Part shown: positions 16,406-26,049 of the stretch, one piece after another
How the letters are laid out: each line of letters opens with the position of its first letter
Position numbering within the stretch: position 1 is the first letter of the stretch
DNA from: Candidatus Villigracilis saccharophilus
GTDB taxonomy: Bacteria; Chloroflexota; Anaerolineae; Anaerolineales; Villigracilaceae
Assembly: GCA_016709305.1 (NCBI GenBank)
Contig: JADJNA010000055.1
Location: 124,001 to 188,000, forward strand
DNA: 64,000 bases
Direction: 5' to 3'
Notes under the pieces: model-generated
Seen by the model: the letters and a program-made list of their open reading frames with translations, nothing else
Told to the model about the DNA's origin: nothing
Databases searched by the model: none
Made by a program: the position numbers and the translations under genes

Positions 16406-18787
16406 ATGCAGACCGAATCCGTTACCCAGATCAAAAATGATCAACCTTACTTTGTCTCCGTCCGCAGCCTGGTGGAATTTGTTTTACAGGCGGGCGACTT
16501 GACGGTTGGAGGGTTTCAAAAGCGTGATCGTGCCCAGGCCGGCACGCAAGGTCATAAACAGGTGCAGCGTTCCCGTCCAGCCGGCTATCAATCCGAAGTG
16601 GAAATTGGCTATCGGGTTGAAGGCGTTGACCCGCCGATGGAAGTGCGCGGCCGGATCGACGGACTGTACGCCAGCGAGGAACCAGTCATCATCGAGGAGA
16701 TCAAAACAACCACGCTGAGCCTGGATCTGGTTAATGAGGACCACAATCGACTGCATTGGGCACAGGCACAGTGTTATGCCTATATGTATGCCCGACAACA
16801 TGCCTTGAGCGGGGTGCGCATTCATCTGACGTATTACCATCTCGACAGTAAAAAAGAGAAAACTTTTGAGCGCTATTTGTCGCTGGCTGAGCTGGAGGTT
16901 TTTTTCCGAGACTTGATCACTGCCTACCTGGACTGGTTTCGAAAGATCAGCGCATGGCAGGTCCGGCGCGACCAATCGATTCAACAACTCGAATTCCCCT
17001 ATGATAATTATCGTCCAGGTCAGCGGGATATGGCCGTGGCGGTCTACAAAGCCATTCGAGCCAATGACCGTCTGTACGTGCAATCGCCGACAGGGGTCGG
17101 GAAAACCATCGCAGCTCTTTTCCCTGCGGTTAAGGCACTGGGGCAGGGACTGGCTGCCAGAATCTTTTATCTGACGGCGAAAACCCCTGGTCGTCTGGTG
17201 GCGGAAAAGGCTCTGGATGACATGCGGCAGGCTAACCTTCAATTCAGAAGCGTGACCCTGACGGCCAAGGAGAAGATCTGTTTTTGTCCGCCCGTTAATT
17301 GCGACCCGCAAGTATGCGTATTTGCCCGTGGGTATTTTGATAAGGTGAAGCAGGCACTGGGTCAAATGGACCATCATCAATCTTTTACCCGCCCTGTGAT
17401 CGAGGAGATCGCCCGCCAGTATCAGATCTGCCCTTTCGAGTTTTCACTGGATCTGGCGTTGTGGGTGGATTGCATTATCTGTGATTACAACTATGTGTTC
17501 GATCCGCGCGTTTATCTTCATCGCTTTTTTGACTTCAGCACAGAGCCTTATATCTTTCTCGTCGATGAGGCGCATAACCTGCCGGATCGAGCCAGAGCGA
17601 TGTATTCGGCTGAACTCGATAAAAGGACAGTGCTGGATCTGCATCGCACACTGAAACCGCATTTGCCTGCGCTGGCAAAAAAGCTGAGCGTGATCAATAA
17701 GATATTGCTGGAGATACGTAAGGCCTGTCAGGCGGAGGAAAAGGATGCGCTGATTGAATACGAGCCGCCTGAAAAGCTGATCAAGGCAGTTCGGGATTTC
17801 AGCCAGAAGGCGGAAGACTGGCTGGCTTTAAATCTTCCCACAGAGTTCAGACAGGAATTATTGGAGTTCTATTTCCTGTGCAGTAACTATCTCCGTACTT
17901 CCGAATATTTCGATACGTTCTACGTTTCTTACTTTGAACGATTGGGGCAGGCCGATCTTAGAGCAAAATTATTCTGCCTGGATCCAGCTCCCATGCTGGC
18001 TGTCCCGCTGGAGCGCAGTAAATCGACTGTCTTTTTTTCGGCGACATTGCTGCCGATCGATTACTTCATGAAGCTCTTGACCGGCGATAAGGATCACCCC
18101 TGGCGAATCTTTCAATCCCCCTTCCCGCTGGAAAATGTCTGTTTGCTGATCCACAACCAGATATCCACCAAATATGCGCAGCGGGCTGATTCCTATGACG
18201 CGATCGCCGCGGCAATTGAAACGATCTGCAAAACGCACGTGGGAAATTATCTGGTGTACTTCCCATCCTACGCATATCTTGATTCTGTGCTTGAACGGCT
18301 CAAGGAAAGGCTGTTTGAAAAGCAGCTTCTTGTTCAGGATCGAGCCATGACAGAAGCGGATCGCGATGTCTTTTTAGCCAGGTTTTCGGCGGGTAATCAG
18401 GAAACCCTGGTTGGACTTGCCGTCATGGGCGGCATCTTTGGTGAAGGGATCGATTTGGTGGGCGAGCGGTTGATCGGTGTCGTGGTTGTCGGGGTGGGCA
18501 TACCGCAACTGGGTTTGGAAAGAGACTTGATCAAAGAGTATTTTGACCGTCAGTCTGGAAGTGGTTTCGCCTATGCCTACCAATATCCAGGTTTCAACCG
18601 CGTGCAGCAGGCAACGGGTCGGGTAATTCGCACAGAGACGGATCGGGGGATCATTGTGTTGATCGATGACCGTTTTACCCATGCGCGTTACCGCCACCTA
18701 TTTCCTTCACACTGGCGAAGTGTTCAAGTCGTGCAAAGTTCCGACGAGATGAAAGAGAAATTGACGCAATTCTGGTCGCGGACTTAG
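16406..18787 (+). CDS. DinG/XPD-like Fe-S helicase with N-terminal PD-(D/E)XK-like domain
   Basis: A 793-residue protein. Residues 60-115 resemble a Cas4/RecB-type nuclease core (GRIDGLY, then EEIKTTT). The helicase part has Walker A SPTGVGKT near residue 230, four cysteines for a 4Fe-4S cluster (KICFCPPVNC, QVCVF, QICPF and DCIICDYNY near 290-360), and a DEAH box (LVDEAHN) near 385. C-terminal motifs include FSATLLP, GIFGEGIDL and QATGRVIRTETDRG (motif VI). Such 5'-3' superfamily 2 helicases unwind DNA or RNA-DNA structures in repair. The Asp and Glu/Lys of the nuclease core are present, so cleavage is possible. It stands alone between unrelated genes. Confidence 0.88.
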   Translation: MQTESVTQIKNDQPYFVSVRSLVEFVLQAGDLTVGGFQKRDRAQAGTQGHKQVQRSRPAGYQSEVEIGYRVEGVDPPMEVRGRIDGLYASEEPVIIEEIKTTTLSLDLVNEDHNRLHWAQAQCYAYMYARQHALSGVRIHLTYYHLDSKKEKTFERYLSLAELEVFFRDLITAYLDWFRKISAWQVRRDQSIQQLEFPYDNYRPGQRDMAVAVYKAIRANDRLYVQSPTGVGKTIAALFPAVKALGQGLAARIFYLTAKTPGRLVAEKALDDMRQANLQFRSVTLTAKEKICFCPPVNCDPQVCVFARGYFDKVKQALGQMDHHQSFTRPVIEEIARQYQICPFEFSLDLALWVDCIICDYNYVFDPRVYLHRFFDFSTEPYIFLVDEAHNLPDRARAMYSAELDKRTVLDLHRTLKPHLPALAKKLSVINKILLEIRKACQAEEKDALIEYEPPEKLIKAVRDFSQKAEDWLALNLPTEFRQELLEFYFLCSNYLRTSEYFDTFYVSYFERLGQADLRAKLFCLDPAPMLAVPLERSKSTVFFSATLLPIDYFMKLLTGDKDHPWRIFQSPFPLENVCLLIHNQISTKYAQRADSYDAIAAAIETICKTHVGNYLVYFPSYAYLDSVLERLKERLFEKQLLVQDRAMTEADRDVFLARFSAGNQETLVGLAVMGGIFGEGIDLVGERLIGVVVVGVGIPQLGLERDLIKEYFDRQSGSGFAYAYQYPGFNRVQQATGRVIRTETDRGIIVLIDDRFTHARYRHLFPSHWRSVQVVQSSDEMKEKLTQFWSRT

Positions 18788-18977
18788 CGGATTACCACCC
18801 TGATCTCTCGCTGTGACGGCTCCCAATTCACGAATCAGACGGGCTGCCAGGGCGAAACCCAGGTTGTATGAAAGACAAGCAGGTACGCGAAAGGACAGAC
18901 CTTTTTGAATAATAACTTATCTGTTAAGTAGCTAGCCCTGAATATATAGTTTGGATAAAAAAACCGCTGCAGACTTG

Positions 18978-19193
18978 TTACGCCCCAATATTGACTATTT
19001 GTCCGGTTCCATCCACGGTTGGGCTGGGTCCACTGTTGATCATTTGAAGCAATGCCTGAGCCTGATCCGCCTGAGTATCCATGATTTGCTTCAATACACT
19101 GAACCCAATTTCCTGTGGAATGCGTACGCTTTGCATGGCACTAGCCATTAATGCCAGCGAACTTTCCATTGAGTTAATACCATTGATTGCCAT
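18978..19193 (-). CDS. YjfB-family small protein (putative motility protein)
   Basis: A 71-residue protein. The central helix IPQEIGFSVLKQIMDTQADQ followed by AQALLQMI fits the YjfB family, short two-helix proteins found in many flagellated and gliding bacteria with no known biochemical role. The start ATG reads MAINGINSM with a reasonable spacing from an AAGTTATG-rich leader. It lies alone between the helicase and the regulator array. No motility genes are nearby. The family call rests on length and helix pattern. Confidence 0.6.
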   Translation of the reverse strand: MAINGINSMESSLALMASAMQSVRIPQEIGFSVLKQIMDTQADQAQALLQMINSGPSPTVDGTGQIVNIGA

Positions 19194-19555
19194 AACTTAA
19201 GTATCGTCAGAATGTTCAAAAACATTAGGAATTAAGGCTATGACTTTATTCCTTGGTCAAAGGTGAAATGGCAAAACTCTGAATTGAGAACCGTGTCATC
19301 CCGCCAAACACACCTTTGCACAGCCATTATTGGACCACTGCGACATATCAATCCATGTCGCATAATCGTCCCTCCCCGGGTTGAATCGGCTTTCCCTTCA
19401 ATCAAGACCCAAGTGGATGGGAATCTTTGCTTGAGGAGATGCTTTGCTTGGAAGACAATTAAGGAGCACAAGAACGAACGCTGATCACTTTTCTGCCGCA
19501 ACAACAGAATTTGTTTCAATGACTCGCTATCAATTGTGACTGTATATGGAAGTTT
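19194..19555. other. intergenic region, no gene seen
   Basis: About 360 bases between the YjfB-like gene and the 3' end of the first STAND regulator. Both strands have open frames of 70-90 codons with no recognisable family, low complexity in neither, and no good ribosome binding site. It may be old decayed DNA. Confidence 0.4.
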
Positions 19556-22153
19556 CTACTTGCTTATTTCCAAAGCATAAGCCACACCCTGATCAAGTGT
19601 CATGGCTTTGCCTTCAGCATGGATCTTGTCAAAGACAGATGCACCCAATGCAGTTTTGACCTCTTCATAGGTGCGATCAAATTCCGCCTTTCGGTATACG
19701 GTAAATTGCCAAAAATCCTTGCTCGTTTCCACCTCCATTGCCCCCAACAAAAACGCAGCGTCCCTGACCTTGCCTTGAAGCTTGACGGATTTTATCAATG
19801 AAAACAGGCAAAAGCCTTTATAACGGGATTGGGGAAAACTTTGTGAGATCTGAAGGCTTTCGCGCAAGTGGATGGTGGATTGCTCTATTTCATTGAGGTC
19901 GATCAGTACATCTCCAAGCTGCCAAAGAGAACCTGATAAATGATATTGAGTGCCATTGTCGCGAATTTGACTAATGCATTCCTCTATTTGCACCCGTGCG
20001 GTTGCGTAATTGCCAAGCCTGCGCTCGGAGGTGGACATATCATTGAGAACGAACATCGCGCTTTTCTTCAGCCCGTAATCTAATTTAATCTCCCTTGCCT
20101 GATGGTAATACTTAATCGCTGCCTCATAATTCTCCACAGTTGATTCGAGCTGTCCCAGTGCATGAAGCGTGTCTGCAATGCTGATGTTGTCTCCAAATTC
20201 ACGGAAAATGGAAAGACCCTCCTGGACCAGGGATTTCGCATTTTCATATTCTCTCTGCCTGAGCGCAACGCATCCCTCCCAATAAAGCGCCAGGGCGAGC
20301 TCCCATTTTCCCGCCTCCCCTAGTTCGCGCGCCATGGCCACACTCTCTTGTCCATAGGAGCGCGCCCGGGTGAAATCAAACTCGGTGTGCGCCCAGGCTA
20401 AAAGGAAAAGCGCATTCACCCAGCCTCGTTTATCCGTTGGCTGAATGGATTTATAAAGTTCGATGCTTTCGTTCAGGAGTTCGATCGCAGCTGTGTATTT
20501 GCCGCTATTAATTAGTAAAGGTGCTGTGTTCGTCATGGTGTTGGCACGTAGCAGGTCATCGTTGAGATTCCCGCGGGGAATTAATGCCAGTCCTTTTTGA
20601 AGCCAGTTCAGCCCTTCATTGGGAGCATCCTGCCAATCAAGCGCATTGGCAATCCGTAACCCATTTGCAACATTCTTGTTGTTCGTTTCTTTATCCAAAG
20701 ACCAATCCAGCGCTGCACGAAAATTATCGAACTCGATCTCCATCTGTTGAAAGGCTGACTTTTGGCCTGCTGTCTTTCTTCTGGGTTGATTGTCCTCCGC
20801 TAATTTTACAAAATATTCCAGGTGATTTTCGCAGGTGGAATAATCTTCCCTGCTTTCGATCAACTTCTCACGCGAAAATTGTCGGATTGTTTCCAGTAAA
20901 TAATAACGTACATCATCGCCATGTTCGCGGTCGACAGACACAAGGGATTTATCAACGAGGTGTGTAAGCAGTTCAAGCGCATCTTTATTTTCGCAGACCG
21001 CTTCCGCGGCTTCAAGAGTCCAGCCGCCCATGAAGACCGATAATTTTCGCAGGAATATTTTTTCTTCCTCAGAAAGCAGGTTGTAACTCCAATCGATCAA
21101 CGCGCGCAAGGTCTGCTGACGGGGTAACGCTGCGAGGTTACCGCTGGTCAATAACCCAAAGGCATCATCCAAACGGGCGGCGATCTGTTCCACTTTGAAC
21201 GTCCTGACACGCGAAGCGGCGAGTTCGATTGCCAGGGCGATCCCGTCGAGGCGCTGGCAGATCTGGGCGACGAAGGACGCGTTGAATTCGGTCAGTTCAA
21301 ATTCAAGTTGTGAGGCTCGGGCGCGTTCCACGAACAACGTGACCGCTTCTGACTCCTGAATGATGGTTAGGATGCTTTTTGAATTTGGGAGAGAGAGTGA
21401 CGGTACTCGATAGGCCTGCTCACCGTAAATAGCCAGGGCTTCGCGGCTGCTGGCGAGGATGCGCAGGTCCGGGCAGGAGCGCAGGAGGGAATTACATAGC
21501 TGCGCGCAGGCTTCCACCAGATGCTCGCAGTTGTCCAGCACCAAAAGAATTTTCTTTGAACGTAAATAATTCGTCAGCGCTTCGAGGGCGGAGGTATCAC
21601 CATCCGGTTTGACGCCCATCACGGCGCACACGGACTGCGGCACCAGCGCGGGGTCGGTCAGCGGGGCAAGTTCCACCAGCCAAATGCCGTTGGGATAAGC
21701 TGATATTAGACCTTCAGCCACTTGAATGGACAGGCGCGTCTTGCCCACGCCGCCGGAGCCGGTCAATGTCACAAGGCGATGCTTATTGAGAAGTTGAATA
21801 ACATCTGCCTGCTCTTTCTCGCGACCAATGAAGGTGGTCAGAAGGGCGGGCAGGTTATTGCGAATCGGAGCAGGGGAGGAAATTGTTTGTTTGAGGGGCG
21901 GTTCAGCCAGTCCGCGGGCAAAGGGCAGCCAGGCTTCGCGTTCGTGCTGTGGGATTCCCGCTTTCTCCAAAAGAAGCAGAGCCAGTTCCTTCGAAGGCTT
22001 GAGCGCGTCGCTTTCGATGCGGCGCAAAGTGATGCGCGCACAGCCGGCCTGGTCGGCAAAGGCTTCCTGGGTCAGGTCAAGAATGCGGCGCTTTTGGCGC
22101 AGCCATTTTCCAAAGCTGACTCGTCCGCTTTCGCTCTCTCCCATATGTATCAC
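19556..22153 (-). CDS. XRE-STAND-TPR transcription regulator, copy 1 (intact)
   Basis: An 865-residue protein with an N-terminal XRE-type helix-turn-helix (residues 12-65, LTQEAFADQAGCARITLRRI), then a STAND/NB-ARC ATPase: P-loop GSGGVGKT (132-139), Walker B LLVLDNCEH (about 204-211), and the GIALAIELAASRV sensor helix near 310. A TPR-like helical repeat region fills about 480-800. STAND proteins switch between ADP- and ATP-bound states when a ligand binds the repeats. It ends with an LDQGVAYAL tail also seen in LuxR-type STAND regulators. It is the only intact member of four tandem paralogues and diverges from the TnpB-like gene. The first ATG is used; the one three codons later is equally possible. 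Confidence 0.88.
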   Translation of the reverse strand: MIHMGESESGRVSFGKWLRQKRRILDLTQEAFADQAGCARITLRRIESDALKPSKELALLLLEKAGIPQHEREAWLPFARGLAEPPLKQTISSPAPIRNNLPALLTTFIGREKEQADVIQLLNKHRLVTLTGSGGVGKTRLSIQVAEGLISAYPNGIWLVELAPLTDPALVPQSVCAVMGVKPDGDTSALEALTNYLRSKKILLVLDNCEHLVEACAQLCNSLLRSCPDLRILASSREALAIYGEQAYRVPSLSLPNSKSILTIIQESEAVTLFVERARASQLEFELTEFNASFVAQICQRLDGIALAIELAASRVRTFKVEQIAARLDDAFGLLTSGNLAALPRQQTLRALIDWSYNLLSEEEKIFLRKLSVFMGGWTLEAAEAVCENKDALELLTHLVDKSLVSVDREHGDDVRYYLLETIRQFSREKLIESREDYSTCENHLEYFVKLAEDNQPRRKTAGQKSAFQQMEIEFDNFRAALDWSLDKETNNKNVANGLRIANALDWQDAPNEGLNWLQKGLALIPRGNLNDDLLRANTMTNTAPLLINSGKYTAAIELLNESIELYKSIQPTDKRGWVNALFLLAWAHTEFDFTRARSYGQESVAMARELGEAGKWELALALYWEGCVALRQREYENAKSLVQEGLSIFREFGDNISIADTLHALGQLESTVENYEAAIKYYHQAREIKLDYGLKKSAMFVLNDMSTSERRLGNYATARVQIEECISQIRDNGTQYHLSGSLWQLGDVLIDLNEIEQSTIHLRESLQISQSFPQSRYKGFCLFSLIKSVKLQGKVRDAAFLLGAMEVETSKDFWQFTVYRKAEFDRTYEEVKTALGASVFDKIHAEGKAMTLDQGVAYALEISK

Positions 22154-22186
22154 AAATTATATCCATTTTGGCATTATTGAATAGAC
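22154..22186. repeat. duplicated upstream segment of STAND copy 1
   Basis: These 33 bases directly before STAND copy 1 are identical to 31498-31530 before copy 4, with weaker similarity beyond. They probably contain the promoter and show that copies 1 and 4 were duplicated with their regulatory region. Confidence 0.75.
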
Positions 22187-22209
22187 AGCAGCGCTGGTTT
22201 AATGTACAA

Positions 22210-23412
22210 ATGGAAATGAAGGTAGTGCACAAGGCGTTCAAGTTTCGCATTTACCCAAGCGCAGGGCAGGAGAAATTGCTGTCGGTCCAGTTCGGACACG
22301 CGCGCTTTGTTTATAACTATTTTTTGGCGGCCCGCAATGCGTATTACCTCGAACACAAAGCGGATGAAAAGAAGATTCTGAGCTATAAAGAAACTTCAAA
22401 ACTGCTGACCGCCTTGAAGAAAACGGATGACCATATCTGGTTGAAGGAAGCCGATTCGCAGGTATTGCAGAGCGCGTTGAAGAACCTCGACCGCGCGTTT
22501 GCAAACTTCTATGCCGGGCGCGCAAAATATCCGCGTTTCAAAAAGAAGAGCAAGGTGCAATCCTGCCATTTTCCGCAGCGCTTCGTGGTTGACCCCGCAG
22601 CCAGATCCATAAGAGTGCCCAAGATCGGTCAGCTGAAAACCGTGCTGCACCGTGAACAGCAAGGACGCGCGCTGGGCGTGACCGTTTCAAAGACCGCCAG
22701 CGGAAAGTATTTCGCCGCGATCACTTGTGAAGTGGAGATCATGGTTCCGGCGCGCAAGCAGGCGGAGATCGGCGTGGACCCAAGCCTGGGGAGTTTTGCA
22801 ATCCTGTCCGATGGGCGGGTGATCGAGAATCCGCGTCACAGGAAAAAGGCCGAGGTGCGCCTGGGGCGGCTGCAAAGGAAAATGGCGAGGCAGCTGCGCG
22901 GATCCGCTTCGCGCGAGAAGACCCGCCTGTTGTTTGCGCGGCAAAGCGAGCGCATGGCCAACCAGCGCAAGGATTTTCTGCACAAGCTCTCGCATGAGCT
23001 GGCAGGCGCGTATGGATTGATCGGGATCGCGAAGTTGAGCGCTACGGACCTGCTTAAAAACCACAAGCGGGACGGCGGCGCGGATGTCGGTTGGGGTGAA
23101 TTCAAACGTCAGTTGGAATACAAGGCGGAATGGAACGGCGGTCAGGTGAGGCAGGTGGGGATGCACGAAGCGTTGATCATCGAGTGCCCGCGCTGCGGTC
23201 TCGTCAACCACGAGCTGACTCTGTCCGATCGGGAGCGACCGTGCCCCGGCTGCGGAGTGGCATACGAATGGGATCTGCACGCCGCCAGATTGATCCTCGA
23301 ACAAGCTAGGGCGGGAGCCGCCCAAAGGAACGCCGGTGGAGAGTATGTAAGCCCGGTGGCTGCCCTGCAGCTGCCGGCGAATCTCTACGAAACCGGAAGC
23401 CGCCTGCACTAG
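22210..23412 (+). CDS. TnpB-like protein (IS200/IS605 OrfB family) with altered RuvC-II residue
   Basis: About 400 residues from ATG 22210 (the frame is open to 22168). It starts KAFKFRIYPS and FVYNYFLAARN, the wedge domain of TnpB, and has a zinc ribbon CPRC...CPGC near 23184-23250. The RuvC-I aspartate is present in GVDPSLGSF (codon 22777-22779) and the RuvC-III aspartate in EWDLHAARL (23272-23274). At RuvC-II, where family members read V-E-D-L, this one reads I-A-K-L (alanine at 23029-23031), so the catalytic glutamate is missing. TnpB is an RNA-guided nuclease; a nuclease-impaired form could be a TldR-like RNA-guided repressor or a dying transposon gene. No TnpA gene is adjacent. It diverges from STAND copy 1 across 56 bases. 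Confidence 0.85.
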   Translation: MEMKVVHKAFKFRIYPSAGQEKLLSVQFGHARFVYNYFLAARNAYYLEHKADEKKILSYKETSKLLTALKKTDDHIWLKEADSQVLQSALKNLDRAFANFYAGRAKYPRFKKKSKVQSCHFPQRFVVDPAARSIRVPKIGQLKTVLHREQQGRALGVTVSKTASGKYFAAITCEVEIMVPARKQAEIGVDPSLGSFAILSDGRVIENPRHRKKAEVRLGRLQRKMARQLRGSASREKTRLLFARQSERMANQRKDFLHKLSHELAGAYGLIGIAKLSATDLLKNHKRDGGADVGWGEFKRQLEYKAEWNGGQVRQVGMHEALIIECPRCGLVNHELTLSDRERPCPGCGVAYEWDLHAARLILEQARAGAAQRNAGGEYVSPVAALQLPANLYETGSRLH

Positions 23413-23422
23413 CAGAGCGGCT
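23398..23422 (+). other. hairpin across the TnpB stop, possible omega-RNA 3' structure
   Basis: AGCCGC (23398-23403) pairs with GCGGCT (23417-23422) across the stop codon. In IS200/IS605 elements the guide (omega) RNA overlaps the 3' end of tnpB and ends in such structures, with the guide directly after. The match is by position only. Confidence 0.3.
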
Positions 23423-23444
23423 GCTCACTTGTCGAAAGTATTGA

Positions 23445-25990
23445 TTATTGCAAGACTTCCATCGCCAGCACAAGGACTTGTTCCTGACTCATGGACTGTC
23501 CCTCCTGCTGATCAACGGCAAGATATGCAACAAAAGGAATTACAGAATAAGTATAGAAGTTTCGATCGGTTTCATTGCTTAATAAATTTAAAGCATTTAA
23601 TAAGTGCTGACCTGCTTCGGCGACATGATTTTGTAGACGTTCAATATATGCTAGACCACAATACATGTGGACTTTAATAATTTCCCTCTGTGGGAGTGCC
23701 AATGATTTTATATAAAATTCTGTTGCTGAACCTGAATTACCCTGAAAGCGGGCAACTTCCCCTAGGTTAAACAAAATATAGGAAAGAAAATCATCATCTG
23801 GGGTATTCTGAATTAATTCTCGACCTTGATCTAGCAGCAATAACGCTTGATTAAGGTCACCCATACCTAGTTTCATTTGTCCAATGTTATTTAGATACAT
23901 AGAAGTATGGGAACGATCATGAGTCTCTTTAGCAAGGGCCAAAGCTTTTTCATAATACCCTTGAGCAGCCTCCCAGTCACCTTGTTCCTCACTCATCAAT
24001 CCAAGAAAATTTAACGCGAGTGCCCAAGCGATAAGGTCTCCGACATTACAAAAGATATCCACACTTTCTTTGATAAGTTTCGTTGCTTCTTTATAATCTA
24101 GTTGACTACGAGCCAACGCCCCTAATCCATAGATAGCGCGCCCAACCAAACGTTGATTGCCTGAAAGGCGAGCTTCAGCCAGACTTTGTTTTAAATATTT
24201 ATTGGTAGATGAGAACTTGCCAATAAGTCTTTCTTGAGTTGCATATGTCTCAAGAACGCTGGATACGCATGCATGATCTTCTAGTTCACGCGCCAATAAT
24301 AAACTTTCCTCAAGATACTTATTTTCAGTTAAATCTGAATTTTGATTATTCCTGCCTCTCGACAAAGTATAGTGATAAAACAATGCCCAAGTTCTGGTTG
24401 AGTTTCGTTTCGCCACCTCATCTTTTAGAAATTTCTCAAACCATTCTATACCTTCTTTTCTGTATTCACCACGGATAATCCAAAAGTAATACAGTGAATT
24501 AGACAGGCGTAAACCTGCCTCGATGTCATACACCTGCGCCCATTCCAATGCGGCATGTAGATTGGGATAATCCACTTCCAAATAATCAAACCAGAATGGC
24601 ATTTTCCGGGTAGTTAACTCAGGCGCGATGCGCTCTGCGGTCTTTAGAAAATAATCAAGATGAAGATCCCGCAAATCAGATAGATGTTTACTGTCTGTAA
24701 ACTTTTCATTTGCATACTGGCGAATCGTCTCCAATAGATAATAACGGGTTTCGTCTCCATGTTCATGATCAACAGAAACAAGAGACTTATCCACTAGGTG
24801 AGTGAGCAGGTCAAGCGCATCTTTCGTTTCACAGACCGCTTCCGCCGCGTCAAGTGTCCAGCCGCCCATGAAGACCGATAACTTTCGCAAGAAAGTTTTT
24901 TCTTCCTCAGATAGCAGGTTATAGCTCCAATCAATTAATGCGCGCAAGGTCTGTTGACGGGGTAACGCTGTGCGATTGCCACTTGTCAACAGACTAAAAG
25001 CATCGTCCAGCCGCGCGGCGATCTGTTCCACTTTGAACATTTTCACGCGTGAGGCTGCCAGTTCAACGGCAAGCGCGATCCCGTCCAGGCGCTGACAGAT
25101 CTGTGCGATGAAAGGCGCGTTGGTCTCAGTCAACGCAAATTCAGGTTGTACAGAGGCGGCACGTTCCACGAACAATGTCACCGCTTCTGAGTCCTGAATA
25201 ATATTCAAGATGCTTTTGAATTTGGAAGGGAGAGGGATGGAACCCGGTATGCACGCTCCCCATCAATGCCCAAGGCTTCACGACTGCTGGTGAGAATTCT
25301 TAAGTCAGGGCAGGAGCGGAGAAGTGAATTACAAAGTTGCGCGCAAGCATCGATTAAATGCTCGCAGTTATCCAGAATCAATAGCAATTTTTTATTGCGC
25401 AGGTAATTAGTCAGCGCTTCAAGAGCGGATGTATCGCCATCCGGTTTGACACCTATCACGGCGCACACGGACTGCGGCACTAACGCAGGGTCGGTCAGAG
25501 GGGCGAGTTCCACCAGCCAGACGCCGATCGGAAACTCAGTTAATAAGTCCGTTGCGGTTTGAATGGACAGGCGCGTCTTGCCCACTCCACCGGAACCGGT
25601 CAGGGTCACGAGGCGATTCTTATTGATAAGTTGAAGTACATCGAATTGCTCCTTCTCGCGGCCAATGAAAGTGGTTAGTGAGGTGGGCAGATTATTGCGG
25701 ATCGGGGCGGGGAATGAAATTGTTTGTTTGAGGGGCAGGTCAGCCAGTCCGCGGGCAAAGGGCAGCAAGGCTTCACGCTCGTGCTGCAGGATGCCGGCTT
25801 TCTCCAAAAGAAGCAGAGCCAGCTCCTTCGAAGGTTTGAGCGCGTCGCTTTCGATGCGGCGCAGGGTGACGCGCGCACAGCCGACCTGGTCGGCGAAGGC
25901 TTCCTGGGTCAGGTCAAGAGCGCGGCGCTTTTGGCGCAGCCATTTTCCAAAGCTGGATCGTGTGGTTTCGCTGTCTCCCATATGGTTCAC
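23445..25990 (-). pseudogene. XRE-STAND-TPR regulator, copy 2, one frameshift
   Basis: Two frames (25205-25990 and 23445-25208) join to one protein of about 848 residues like copy 1: HTH, P-loop GSGGVGKT, Walker B LLILDNCEH, then a TPR region and the tail MSQEQVLVLAMEVLQ. The break is at 25214-25217, where copies 1 and 4 have five T and this copy four, a one-base homopolymer deletion. Except for this base the gene looks functional, so an assembly error is quite possible. The TPR part differs clearly from copy 1 and the second frame is more AT-rich, suggesting a different ligand or recombination of repeat modules. Confidence 0.8.
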
Positions 25991-26049
25991 AAATTATATC
26001 CAGTTTAACAGTATTGGAATCCCAATATCTTTGGTTATATATGCTGAAC

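Noticed and set aside
22154..23444. Complete IS200/IS605 element
   Set aside because: No TnpA (Y1) gene and no convincing left-end structure; only the TnpB-like gene and a possible right-end hairpin are seen.
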